In this document: one piece after another, positions 6,334 to 15,070 of the stretch
Layout of the letters: every line of letters begins with the position of its first letter
Numbering within the stretch: the stretch's first letter is position 1
Assembly: GCA_002377985.1 (NCBI GenBank)
Contig: DFQW01000120.1
Coordinates: 5,849 to 27,803 of the forward strand
Length of the DNA: 21,955 bases
Reading direction: 5' to 3'
Source of the DNA: Halieaceae bacterium UBA3479
GTDB taxonomy: Bacteria; Pseudomonadota; Gammaproteobacteria; Pseudomonadales; Halieaceae
Translations under genes and position numbers: made by a program
Notes under the pieces: model-generated
Told to the model about the DNA's origin: nothing
The model's input: the letters and a program-made list of their open reading frames with translations, nothing else
Database searches by the model: none

Positions 6334-8751
6334 ATGGATTCTCAAGCTCGGATCGTTATCGTGGGTGGTGGCATCATGGGTGTCGCCCTTGCTTACCACC
6401 TTGCCGAGGAAGGTGAGACCAATGTCATGCTCATTGAAAAGGGCGAGCTGACCTCGGGGTCCACCTGGCATGCAGCCGGTCAGTGCCCCAGCCTCGTCGG
6501 TAATTACAACCTCGCCAAGATTCATGACTACGGTAACCGCCTTTATCCCACGCTCGAGGAGAAGACCGGTCAGTATGTGAGTTGGCACGCCTCGGGGGGT
6601 ATTCGTATTGCGCGGCAACAGGCAGATCTGGATTGGTTCCATTACATGAAGGGTATTGCCGATAACGTCGGCTTTCGCATGGAGATCATTGATCCCGCCA
6701 AGATCAAGGAGATCAATCCGTTTTACGACGTTGACGGTGTCATTGCCGGTGCCTGGACAATGGACGATGGTCATGCGGATCCCTCGGGTCTGACCAATGC
6801 CATGGCCAGGGGAGCTACCGATAAAGGAGTCAAAATTGTCCGTCACAATCGCGTTGTGGATATCAATCGTTTGCCTTCAGGTGAGTGGGAGGTCGATACC
6901 GAGCGGGGCAAAGTAACCTGCGAGATTGTTGTGAATGCAGCGGGCAGCTTTGCCCGCCAGGTCGCGCAGATGGTGGGTGCTGACCTGCCCATCTGTAATA
7001 TGGAGCACCATTACATTGTGACCGGCGCGATTCAGGAGTTTATCGACCGGGACGAGGAGTTCCCGGTGATGCGCGATCCCTATGCATCGGCGTATATCCG
7101 GCAGGAGCAGAAGTCGGGCCTGATCGGTATTTATGAATCGACCGGCTTAACCGAGGCCTGGGGCCCCGACGGGCTGCCGCCCTGGTCCTCGGACAGCGAG
7201 CTGTTCCCGGATGACCTTGATCGCCTGATGCCCTGGCTGGAGCGTGCGATGAACTGCATGCCGCCGATGCTCAATGCCGGTATCAAACGCATTGTAAATG
7301 GTGCCATCCCGCACTCTGCAGATGGCCCCCCCCTGTTGGGCCCGGTGGCCGGTATCGAGAATTTTTGGCTTTGCTGCGGGTCGTCTTTTGGCATTGCGCA
7401 GGGGGCGGGCTGCGGCAAGTATCTGGCGCAGTGGATGGTTCACGGGGACTCCGAACTCAATATGACCGGATTTGATCCGCGGCGCTTTGGTGTCTTTGCC
7501 GATCGAGACTATATGCGCGCCAAGGGCTTTCAGGATTACGGATTGACCTACGCAACCCCACTGCCCGGGGAGGAGTTCCCCGCCGCGCGCGACTGCCGCT
7601 TGAGTTCACTGCACGATACCTTGAAGGATAAGGGCGCGGTCTTTACCCAAACCTTTGGTTGGGAGCGGCCCAAGTGGTTTTCGCTGGATGGTTGTAAGGA
7701 GGCGCATAGCTTTCGACGCAACAACGTATTCGAGGTGGTGCGCGAGGAGTGTCGTGCTGTGCGGGAGCGGGTGGGTGTCATCGATCTCTCTGGCTTCGCC
7801 AAATATGATGTGTCGGGCCCGGATGCGGAGCGTTTCCTGAATCGGGTACTCGCCAATCGGATGCCGCGGCTCGCCGGCGGTATTGCACTGGCGCACTTCC
7901 TGTCAAAGAACGGCCGCATCCTCGGCGAGGCCACGGTGACACGGATCTCAGATCAGCATTTTTATCTGCTGTCCGCAGCCAGCGCCGAGCTCAGAGATCT
8001 GGATCATCTGGTGCAGCAGGTTCAAGAGGGTGAGCAGGTCGAGATTCGCAACAGCACCGAAGATCGCGGGGTCATCGTTTTGGCGGGGCCATTAGCCCGG
8101 AAAGTATTGGCGAGCCTGACTGATGCTTCTCTGGAAAACGCGGATTTTCCATGGCGAAGCGCGCAAACCATCGAGATTGCGGGGATCTCCACGCTGGCGC
8201 TGCGCATCAATTACGTGGGTGAACTGGGCTGGGAACTGCATCCGTCCATGGCTGATCTGCCTGCTCTCTATGCGGCCGTATGGGCGGCAGGCGAGGCGCA
8301 TGGCATCGCCGATTTTGGTCTCTATGCCCTAAACAGTTTGCGTATGGAAAAGGCCTACCGCGGTTGGGGTGCCGAGCTGACCAACGAGGTCAATTTGCTG
8401 GAGGCCGACATGGCGCGCTTTTTTGGCGGCGCCAAGGAGGACTTTAATGGTAAAGGGGCCACGGAATCCGGAAAGCCTGGCCCGCTACGCCTTGTGTATT
8501 TCGAGGTCGATGCACAGGACGCCGACGTGCGCGGCGGTGAGCCGATATTCCTGAACGAGACCTGTATCGGCGTAACGACTTCCGGTGGGTATGGTCATGC
8601 TGTTGAGAAGAGCCTCGGGTTTGGCTATGTCCCGCCGGCGCAAGCCGTACCGGGCTCGGTGATTGATATCGGCATCTTGGATGCGCGCTGCCGGGCGACG
8701 GTGCTAGCCGATCCGGTCTATGACCCCGGCAACGACCGGCTGGCCAGCTGA
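6334..8751 (+). CDS. Dimethylglycine dehydrogenase-like flavoprotein with GcvT/folate domain
   Basis: An 805-aa two-part enzyme. The N-terminal DAO domain starts with VIVGGGIMG (8-16) and carries STWHAAG (43-49), where His46 matches the residue that binds FAD covalently in DMGDH/SARDH. The C-terminal half is a GcvT-like folate domain (INYVGELGWEL, YALNSLRMEKAYRGWG). Motifs DDGHADPSGLT, VGVIDLSGFAKYDV and GRILGEATVTRI match my recollection of mitochondrial DMGDH more than SARDH. Expected reaction: dimethylglycine to sarcosine, with the one-carbon unit captured as methylene-THF. ATG at 6334 has a GGGGGTGG-type ribosome site. The segment after the EKAYRGWG motif (NEVNLLEADM, then a short FGG stretch) departs from the family's usual PLEAGL form. 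It overlaps the next gene by 1 nt. It is cytoplasmic, with no signal peptide. Confidence 0.85.
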   Translation: MDSQARIVIVGGGIMGVALAYHLAEEGETNVMLIEKGELTSGSTWHAAGQCPSLVGNYNLAKIHDYGNRLYPTLEEKTGQYVSWHASGGIRIARQQADLDWFHYMKGIADNVGFRMEIIDPAKIKEINPFYDVDGVIAGAWTMDDGHADPSGLTNAMARGATDKGVKIVRHNRVVDINRLPSGEWEVDTERGKVTCEIVVNAAGSFARQVAQMVGADLPICNMEHHYIVTGAIQEFIDRDEEFPVMRDPYASAYIRQEQKSGLIGIYESTGLTEAWGPDGLPPWSSDSELFPDDLDRLMPWLERAMNCMPPMLNAGIKRIVNGAIPHSADGPPLLGPVAGIENFWLCCGSSFGIAQGAGCGKYLAQWMVHGDSELNMTGFDPRRFGVFADRDYMRAKGFQDYGLTYATPLPGEEFPAARDCRLSSLHDTLKDKGAVFTQTFGWERPKWFSLDGCKEAHSFRRNNVFEVVREECRAVRERVGVIDLSGFAKYDVSGPDAERFLNRVLANRMPRLAGGIALAHFLSKNGRILGEATVTRISDQHFYLLSAASAELRDLDHLVQQVQEGEQVEIRNSTEDRGVIVLAGPLARKVLASLTDASLENADFPWRSAQTIEIAGISTLALRINYVGELGWELHPSMADLPALYAAVWAAGEAHGIADFGLYALNSLRMEKAYRGWGAELTNEVNLLEADMARFFGGAKEDFNGKGATESGKPGPLRLVYFEVDAQDADVRGGEPIFLNETCIGVTTSGGYGHAVEKSLGFGYVPPAQAVPGSVIDIGILDARCRATVLADPVYDPGNDRLAS

Positions 8752-11195
8752 TGACCGCCTTACCCCAGCAGTGTGAGGTTGTTGTCGTAGGCGGCGGCGT
8801 TATCGGTGTTTCGGTGGCCTACCATCTAGCCGACGCCGGCATTACCGATGTCGTGCTGCTTGAGCGCAAGGAGCTGACCAGCGGCACCACCTGGCACGCT
8901 GCCGGATTGGTGGGGCAATTGCGGACCTCCATTAACATGACCAAGCTCGCGCGCTACACCAGCGAGCTGTATCGCGGACTGGAGGCGGAAACTGGCCAGG
9001 CGACGGGTTATCGACAGTGTGGCTCGATTTCGATTGCGGCGACCGCCGAGCGGTTCGAGGAGCTCAAGCGCAGCGCCTCCATGGCCAAGGTATTCGGGCT
9101 CGAGGTCAATGTGTTGTCGGTGCCCGAGATTGCCGAGCGCTACCCGCTGATCCAGACGGATGATCTGTTCGGTGGCATTCACATTCCCTCCGACGGCTAC
9201 GCCAATGCAGTCGATATTACCCAGGCGCTGGCCAAGGGTGCCAAGCGGCGCGGTGCGCGCATTTTTACCGAGACCAAGGTCGAGGCCATTCTGCGCGAGG
9301 GTGATCAAGTCCGCGGTGTACGCACAGCTCGTGGAGAGATTCGCGCAAAGTACGTGGTGATCTGTGGCGGCATGTGGTCCCGCGATCTCGCGGCATCGGT
9401 CGGGGTTAATCTGCCGCTCCATGCCTGCGAGCACTATTACGTGCTCTTTGAGTCGGTCGAGGGGCTGAGTCCGGAGCTACCGGTGCTCAGGGATTACGAC
9501 GCCTGCACGTATTACAAATACGACGCGGGAAAGTTGCTGGTGGGTGCATTTGAACCCAGCGCCAAGCCCTGGGGCATGGAGGGGATATCTGAGGACTTCT
9601 GCTTCGACGAGATCGCTGGCGACTTTGATCACTTTGAACCGGTTCTGCACGATGCCATGAAGCGCCTGCCTGCGCTTGAGCGCGCGGGCATACAGAAATT
9701 CTTCTGTGGTCCCGAAAGTTTTACACCAGACGTCCGCTACCACCTGGGTGAGGCGCCCGAGCTAAAGAACTGCTTTGTCGCGGCAGGACTCAACTCGATT
9801 GGTCTGCAGTCCGCCGGGGGGGTGGGCAAAGTGACCGCCGAGTGGATTCGTGACGGACAACCGCCCATGGATTTGTGGAGTGTGGATGTGCGGCGCAATA
9901 TGCCGTTTCAGCGTAATCGTCAGTACCTGCAATCTCGCGTCAGTGAGAGCCTGGGATTGCTCTACGCCACGCACTTTCCCTTCCGCCAGTACGAGACGAG
10001 CCGAGGCGTCAGAAAATCGGCGATCCATGATCGCTTAGTTGCCGCTGGAGCCTGCCACGGCGAAGCCTTTGGTTGGGAGCGCCCCAACTGGTATGCGCCC
10101 GCCGGCGTTGAAGCTATCTATGAATACAGTTACGGCAGGCAGAACTGGTTTGAACACTCGGCGGCAGAGCATCGCGCTGTGCGCGAGGGTGTGGCGCTGT
10201 TTGATCAGTCCTCCTTTGCCAAGTTCCGGCTGGAGGGGCGTGATGCCGCCGCTGTCTTGAACCCGGTGTGTGCCAACGATATCGACGTGGCGCCTGGTCG
10301 GGTGGTGTATACCCAGTGGCTCAACCCGCGGGGCGGTATCGAGGCGGACCTCACTATCACTCGTCTCTCTGAGCATGCTTTTATGATCGTCGGTGGTGCG
10401 GAGACCGAGGTCAGGGATTTTTACTGGCTCAAAAAGCACATTCCCGATGACGCCCATTGCGTGCTGACCAATGTCACCTCCGCCATGGGGGTAATATCAA
10501 TCATGGGGCCCCGGTCCCGCGCGTTGCTGCAATCACTCACGCCGGACGATCTCAGTCATAGGGGCTTTCCCTTTGCCACCAGTCGTGACATCGAGATGGG
10601 GTTTGGCTTTGTGCGTGCTTCACGCATTACCTTTGTCGGTGAATTGGGCTGGGAACTCTATATTCCCACCGAGTTTATGCAGGACGTCTACGATCGCATT
10701 GTGGCAGCGGGTACGGACCACGGACTGGTTCACGCCGGGTATCACGCGCTGAATTCATTACGGTTGGAAAAAGCCTACCGCCACTGGAGCCACGATATTA
10801 CCGACGAAGATTCGCCGCTGGAGGCGGGTCTGGACTTTGTCGTGAAGTTCGATAAAGCGGGTGGATTTATCGGTCGTGAGGCATTACTTGCGCAACGGGA
10901 ACAGGGTCTGACGCGGCGGTTGGTGCAGCTGCGCCTGACCGATCCGCAGCCTCTCATTTATCACAACGAGCCCATCTGGCGAGACGGAGCGCTGGTGGGG
11001 CACATTACTTCTGGCGCCTACGGTCATGTGTTGGGCGGTGCGGTGGGGCTAGGCTATGTGTCGTGCGAGCCAGACGCCGCCGCCGAATCCGTATTGAGCG
11101 GGCAGTATGAAGTCGAGGTGGCCTGTGAGCGGGTTCCTGCCGAGGTCTCGCTACGACCGCTCTACGACCCCGACAACGCGCAAATCAGGCGCTAG
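8751..11195 (+). CDS. Sarcosine dehydrogenase-like flavoprotein with GcvT/folate domain
   Basis: An 814-aa paralogue of the preceding gene, joined to it by TGATG (1-nt overlap). The FAD-binding loop VVVGGGVIG is at 11-19 and TTWHAAGL at 47-54, with His49 the likely covalent FAD ligand. FCGPESFTPD and GEAPELKNCF, and in the folate half NPRGGIEADLTITRL (Asp533) and EKAYRHWSHDITDEDSPLEAGL, match my recollection of mitochondrial sarcosine dehydrogenase better than DMGDH. Expected reaction: sarcosine to glycine with transfer of the methyl carbon to THF as methylene-THF. With the upstream gene it would complete dimethylglycine to glycine. The family is certain; the split of substrates between the two copies is inferred. 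It converges with mttB-2, leaving a 134-nt gap. Confidence 0.85.
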   Translation: MTALPQQCEVVVVGGGVIGVSVAYHLADAGITDVVLLERKELTSGTTWHAAGLVGQLRTSINMTKLARYTSELYRGLEAETGQATGYRQCGSISIAATAERFEELKRSASMAKVFGLEVNVLSVPEIAERYPLIQTDDLFGGIHIPSDGYANAVDITQALAKGAKRRGARIFTETKVEAILREGDQVRGVRTARGEIRAKYVVICGGMWSRDLAASVGVNLPLHACEHYYVLFESVEGLSPELPVLRDYDACTYYKYDAGKLLVGAFEPSAKPWGMEGISEDFCFDEIAGDFDHFEPVLHDAMKRLPALERAGIQKFFCGPESFTPDVRYHLGEAPELKNCFVAAGLNSIGLQSAGGVGKVTAEWIRDGQPPMDLWSVDVRRNMPFQRNRQYLQSRVSESLGLLYATHFPFRQYETSRGVRKSAIHDRLVAAGACHGEAFGWERPNWYAPAGVEAIYEYSYGRQNWFEHSAAEHRAVREGVALFDQSSFAKFRLEGRDAAAVLNPVCANDIDVAPGRVVYTQWLNPRGGIEADLTITRLSEHAFMIVGGAETEVRDFYWLKKHIPDDAHCVLTNVTSAMGVISIMGPRSRALLQSLTPDDLSHRGFPFATSRDIEMGFGFVRASRITFVGELGWELYIPTEFMQDVYDRIVAAGTDHGLVHAGYHALNSLRLEKAYRHWSHDITDEDSPLEAGLDFVVKFDKAGGFIGREALLAQREQGLTRRLVQLRLTDPQPLIYHNEPIWRDGALVGHITSGAYGHVLGGAVGLGYVSCEPDAAAESVLSGQYEVEVACERVPAEVSLRPLYDPDNAQIRR

Positions 11196-11295
11196 AGCGG
11201 CAATATCAGGCGGGCGTCTGCGCCCCGTATGGGGAGTCCCCGATGACCTTGCGCAGCTCAAGGTTGATTTGACCGGTGCCCGGATGGGGCCGCGG

Positions 11296-11324
11296 TGAGT
11301 GAGGCTACGCAACAGTCTCACTCG
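11296..11324. terminator. Hairpin between convergent genes, terminator-like but without a T-tract
   Basis: GAGTGAG (11297-11303) pairs perfectly with CTCACTC (11317-11323), with flanking T-G wobbles at both ends of the stem. It lies between the stop of the sarcosine dehydrogenase-like gene and the stop of mttB-2, where a bidirectional stop would be useful. No run of T follows on either strand, so intrinsic termination is doubtful. Confidence 0.3.
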
Positions 11325-11329
11325 GACAC

Positions 11330-12877
11330 TCAGGCGCTTTGTTGCAAATCCTCTGTTATCAGCCGGATCGGAAACTTGGCGCGGATCTCGGCGTCTATCT
11401 CGGGGGGGATATGGCGCGGTACATAGGTCGACAAAATGCGATCGCGGGTGCGAATCGCATTATCAATCGCCAGTGACTTGTCGGACGCCTCCCACACGGT
11501 GGGGCTGAAGCGATTGCCGACTTCCGGGTAAAGATACTCGCTCTGCATGACCGCCAACGTATGATCAGATCCGAGGTAGTGGCCTTTGTCGCCCAGGCAT
11601 ACCTGAGCGAGGTCATCGAACCCCAGCGTGCGCTCGTTCACCTCAATCCCGCGGACAGCGCGCAACGTGGCGCCAAGGACATCGTTATCCAATATCAAAC
11701 TCTCTGCGCAGGCGCCCAGCAGGCTTGCGTACATTCCCGCCGCTTCATAAATGAGATTGGCTCCGGCGAGTGCGGGGGGCATCAGGGTGTGCGCGCGCTC
11801 CGCACCTGCCTGAAAATCCGGCATGTTGGCATCAGTCATGCCGCACGCGGTGCCAAAGGGCAGGTCGAAGTACAGACCAAGCTGGGCGCAGCCGCTCGAT
11901 ATCAATCCTTGTTCGGGCGAGCCACCGCTCATAGCACCCGTGCGCAAATCCGAGACAAACGGCCAGGCGCCGATAATGGCCGGTGCGCCCGGCTCGATTG
12001 CATTCACGTAGACCAGACCGCCGATACATTCGGCCCATGCCTGACTCACCGCACCCGCCAATGTGGCAGGGGTGGTCGCACCCGCTTGCCCGGCAGATAG
12101 CAGCAGCACCGGCATGCCACCCTCCACGGCAACCCTGAGGCACTCCAGCGCGTCCTGCGCAAATTTCATGGGCGGCACGACAAAACAGTTGGACTGACTG
12201 ACAAAGGGGCGCGCTCGCCACTGGGCCTCGCCGCCGGCAATGATGTGTAGCATCTCCAGCGCTTTACTCAGGTGGTCGCAGTTACTCCAGCTGGCACCCA
12301 CGTGCTTGCGCGTGCCGGCGACACAACAATAGGTGGTATTGAGATCCATCTCGTAGGTGTTCTCGAGATCTCTGAGCACGCACATGCGTTGAAACATGTG
12401 GATGTGTTCGCAGTTGTCGGCAATGCGGGCGAGGTCGTAGAGGTCACGGGTTGTGGAATCGCGATACTCATTTTTAACGGAGTCGGCGATCATCACCGCC
12501 GCGCCGGCGGTAGCAAAGTGGACCCGTGATCCAGACAGGTCCAGATCAAAGGCCGGATCCTGCGCGTGCAGCGTGAGGTTTCTTTTGGCTTTGCTCAGCG
12601 CGTCTTCTGCGACTTTACGGGGGATTCTCAGGCGACCGTCGTCACCCATGATGGCGCCCACTGCGGTACAGGTTTCGATGCAGTGCGGTGTGGCGTCCTT
12701 GAAGCCGACTTCTTCGAGAATACGAAAGATATTGTCGACGATTGCGGCGAGGGCTTCATCCGAGAAGGGCTTGTAGCGCCCCCCGCGCTCGCCGGGCCGC
12801 ACGGGCTTCATGGTTTCTTCTAATGGTGCTGCCCGCTGTGCATGCCGCGCTTGTCTTCCTCCCGGACGTCTCGCCAT
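11330..12877 (-). CDS. MttB-family amine:corrinoid methyltransferase, non-pyrrolysine (paralogue 2)
   Basis: A 515-aa MttB-superfamily barrel. ATG at 12877 has a GGGGGA ribosome site 7 nt upstream. Shared landmarks with paralogue 1 are the N-terminal helix (EALAAIVDNIFRILEEVGF, about 41-59), CGMTDANMPDFQAGAE (345-360), ALAGANLIYEA (369-379) and KGHYLGSDHTL (431-441). Otherwise the two have drifted far apart, so this is not a recent duplicate. It has no internal UAG. It too begins with a basic Arg/Gly-rich leader (MARRPGGRQARHAQR). It stands alone, transcribed towards the dehydrogenases, with no second corrinoid protein, so it probably uses the carrier encoded at 3571-4272. It may act on a different methylated amine. 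The substrate cannot be told from sequence. Confidence 0.88.
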   Translation of the reverse strand: MARRPGGRQARHAQRAAPLEETMKPVRPGERGGRYKPFSDEALAAIVDNIFRILEEVGFKDATPHCIETCTAVGAIMGDDGRLRIPRKVAEDALSKAKRNLTLHAQDPAFDLDLSGSRVHFATAGAAVMIADSVKNEYRDSTTRDLYDLARIADNCEHIHMFQRMCVLRDLENTYEMDLNTTYCCVAGTRKHVGASWSNCDHLSKALEMLHIIAGGEAQWRARPFVSQSNCFVVPPMKFAQDALECLRVAVEGGMPVLLLSAGQAGATTPATLAGAVSQAWAECIGGLVYVNAIEPGAPAIIGAWPFVSDLRTGAMSGGSPEQGLISSGCAQLGLYFDLPFGTACGMTDANMPDFQAGAERAHTLMPPALAGANLIYEAAGMYASLLGACAESLILDNDVLGATLRAVRGIEVNERTLGFDDLAQVCLGDKGHYLGSDHTLAVMQSEYLYPEVGNRFSPTVWEASDKSLAIDNAIRTRDRILSTYVPRHIPPEIDAEIRAKFPIRLITEDLQQSA

Positions 12878-13063
12878 TGTCAGGTCCCCCTTAAGGCCGG
12901 CGACTGTTGTTCCGCAGCGCTCGGGGCTGCAGAATCCGAGGATAGTGTTACGCAGAAAAGGGCGTCTTCGCCAGCACTAAATTATCGTGCTCGCGATTAT
13001 CGAGACGCGGAGTGAACGGGCTGTTGCACCCCCGGCGGCAGGTTCTTTTTTGAAAGTCGTGCG

Positions 13064-15064
13064 TTACTCGGCAGCGCGTCTCTGTAGCGCCTCAGGGTTA
13101 CTCCAGAAGCCGCTCATCAATTCACTCTGTGCCACGACATAGAGGGCATCTGTATCGATGATGACCCGGGTATCGTCACTCACTGACCCCGGCCTCAGCG
13201 TGACTTCGCCCACCGGTGCGATACTGGCGCGCTGGGCGTCCGTTTTGTCCCGGATTTCAAACAGCGCGACACGGTCAACTTGCTGGTAGCCGTCGTCTGT
13301 TTTGCCGCTCGCGGAGTAGGGCACGGTGAGTCGGTCACTCTCCTCGCCCGCGAGATAGGTAAACGCATAGCGATTGTATTGCGCCGGGCTGTAGGCCCAC
13401 TCGTAGCCCGTCCCAATTTCGATCAAGCTGCGTGATACGGGCGCCGCGGTATCCGAGATATCGAACAATTCCAGTTTCGGCAAGCGGGTCTCGCTGGATC
13501 CCAGGCCCAGCAGCAGTTCGTCGCTGACTTCGTGCAAGAGATCAGAGAAGCCGGGCACTTCCAATTCGCCCAGTATTTTTGGGGCTGCTGGGTCGGCCAG
13601 ATCGATGATATAGAGCGGGTCGATGCGCTCGAAGGTCACCAGATACGCCTTCGGACCCATAAATCTGACGCCGTAGAGGTCCTCGTTGATCTTACCGAGG
13701 CGCGCGTCGTCATTATCTCCCAGAGAGGACAGCAGCGAGAGCTCCGGGGCAGAGGCATCGGGCTCGATTATGTGCAGCACATGGCGAAATTGATCGTCGA
13801 CTTCGCCGGTCCATCGGGTCGTAATCAGTCTGAGGGCGCCTTCAAACTCGCTGATGCGAAAGTCCGCGTTGCCACCGGAATAGAGCGCACCGCTGACCGA
13901 TTCCGAGCCCAGATACGACCAATCGTCGCGGTCCAAGAGATGTATCAAGGTTGAATCAGCGTCATTGTGCCACTCGACAAAACTCAACGCGACGAAGGTA
14001 TCGCCGATATAGACGCCATCTACTGACTCCATCACGCAGGCAGCCTCGACCACTTCGCCGCTGCTGGCCGACAGTGTCAGTAAGGTGGTAATAATCGGGT
14101 CGGCAGGCCGCTCCGTTGCGAGCGGATGCTCGGGGTCTTGCCGATAACAATCGTCGAGGGCCAGGGGGCTGATCGCCTCGCCATTAAGGCTGATTGCGGG
14201 CAGGATATCTTGATCAGTCACCTCGGCGAGGACCGCCTCGTTGTTGGCGATTTCCTCTTCGGTGGAAGGGTAGGGCACCAGGCCCTCGATGATGGGCGTA
14301 TGCCGTGATATGAGGTAAATGTGATCAGCGCGTCTGCGCGACGAAACCAGCGCGCCCTCCACAGACCATTGATCACGAAGTGCCGGTTGCGAGGGGTCGG
14401 TCAGGTCGTAGGTTTCGAGCTTGACCTCGCTGGCCTCCCAATAGCCGGGTTCAATGTGGCGCGGGCCAAAAGCGCCCCACCACGCCGTCGAAAGCAGTAC
14501 CTGCAGCGTATCATCGGACAGGTACATGCCCTCTGCCCGATAACCCTCCTCTAGCGCGATGCGGGCAAGGAATGTGCCGCCGCCCGCGCCGGGATCGGTC
14601 TGGAAGAGACGGATCTCGGCATTTGCTGGTGGTTCCTCCGGGGCGATTGCATCGCCCTCGGCAGGCAGCGGTGTGTCTTCCAGAATAAAGCAGCATCCGC
14701 TGCGACTGGGCGCGATGGCGAGGGTGGATCCGTCGTACTTGACGATGTCATATTCGTCGGTGTTGGGCTCGAGGGTGTAGGTTGTCGAGTACCCGCTCCC
14801 GGCGCCGTCCTGCGCCGGCGCACTGTCGGCAAACGCCACTGCGCGCTCTGTGTTGACCAGGGTCGTGAGCTTGTTCTTGTAGGCGGCTATTCCCTCGCCT
14901 GGCGAGGAATTGATCCACAATCCGGAGGGTGGATCTGGTGGCGGGGCCGTCACCACCGGTGAGGGTGGTGCTTCGCTACTGCTCCCGCCGCCACAACTAC
15001 TCAGTAATGACCAGACGGCCATTAAAGCCGCGCGCTTTAGCCAGATTGCCTTGTTGCTCTTCAT
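13064..15064 (-). CDS. Lipoprotein with C-terminal beta-propeller domain (PF09826 type)
   Basis: A 666-aa exported lipoprotein. The signal is MKSN followed by a short basic and hydrophobic stretch and lipobox LSSC, with Cys24 the lipidated residue; then a Gly/Ser/Pro linker to about residue 50. The mature part resembles the bacterial 'secreted protein with C-terminal beta-propeller distantly related to WD-40' family. Recognisable blocks include LIHLLDRDDWSYLGSES, FEGALRLITTRW, PKILGELEVPGFSDLLHEV and LLLGLGSSE. The function of the family is unknown; an envelope scaffold or ligand-binding role is likely. The gene starts 6 nt after the zinc-ribbon gene's stop and lacks a strong ribosome site of its own, which suggests coupling. 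The missing charged residue after Cys fits an outer-membrane location. Confidence 0.85.
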   Translation of the reverse strand: MKSNKAIWLKRAALMAVWSLLSSCGGGSSSEAPPSPVVTAPPPDPPSGLWINSSPGEGIAAYKNKLTTLVNTERAVAFADSAPAQDGAGSGYSTTYTLEPNTDEYDIVKYDGSTLAIAPSRSGCCFILEDTPLPAEGDAIAPEEPPANAEIRLFQTDPGAGGGTFLARIALEEGYRAEGMYLSDDTLQVLLSTAWWGAFGPRHIEPGYWEASEVKLETYDLTDPSQPALRDQWSVEGALVSSRRRADHIYLISRHTPIIEGLVPYPSTEEEIANNEAVLAEVTDQDILPAISLNGEAISPLALDDCYRQDPEHPLATERPADPIITTLLTLSASSGEVVEAACVMESVDGVYIGDTFVALSFVEWHNDADSTLIHLLDRDDWSYLGSESVSGALYSGGNADFRISEFEGALRLITTRWTGEVDDQFRHVLHIIEPDASAPELSLLSSLGDNDDARLGKINEDLYGVRFMGPKAYLVTFERIDPLYIIDLADPAAPKILGELEVPGFSDLLHEVSDELLLGLGSSETRLPKLELFDISDTAAPVSRSLIEIGTGYEWAYSPAQYNRYAFTYLAGEESDRLTVPYSASGKTDDGYQQVDRVALFEIRDKTDAQRASIAPVGEVTLRPGSVSDDTRVIIDTDALYVVAQSELMSGFWSNPEALQRRAAE

Positions 15065-15070
15065 GGGATG

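Noticed and set aside
4291..12877. Pyrrolysine-containing methyltransferase
   Set aside because: Neither MttB reading frame contains an internal UAG; both read through as ordinary 513- and 515-residue proteins, and no pyl genes are in the window.
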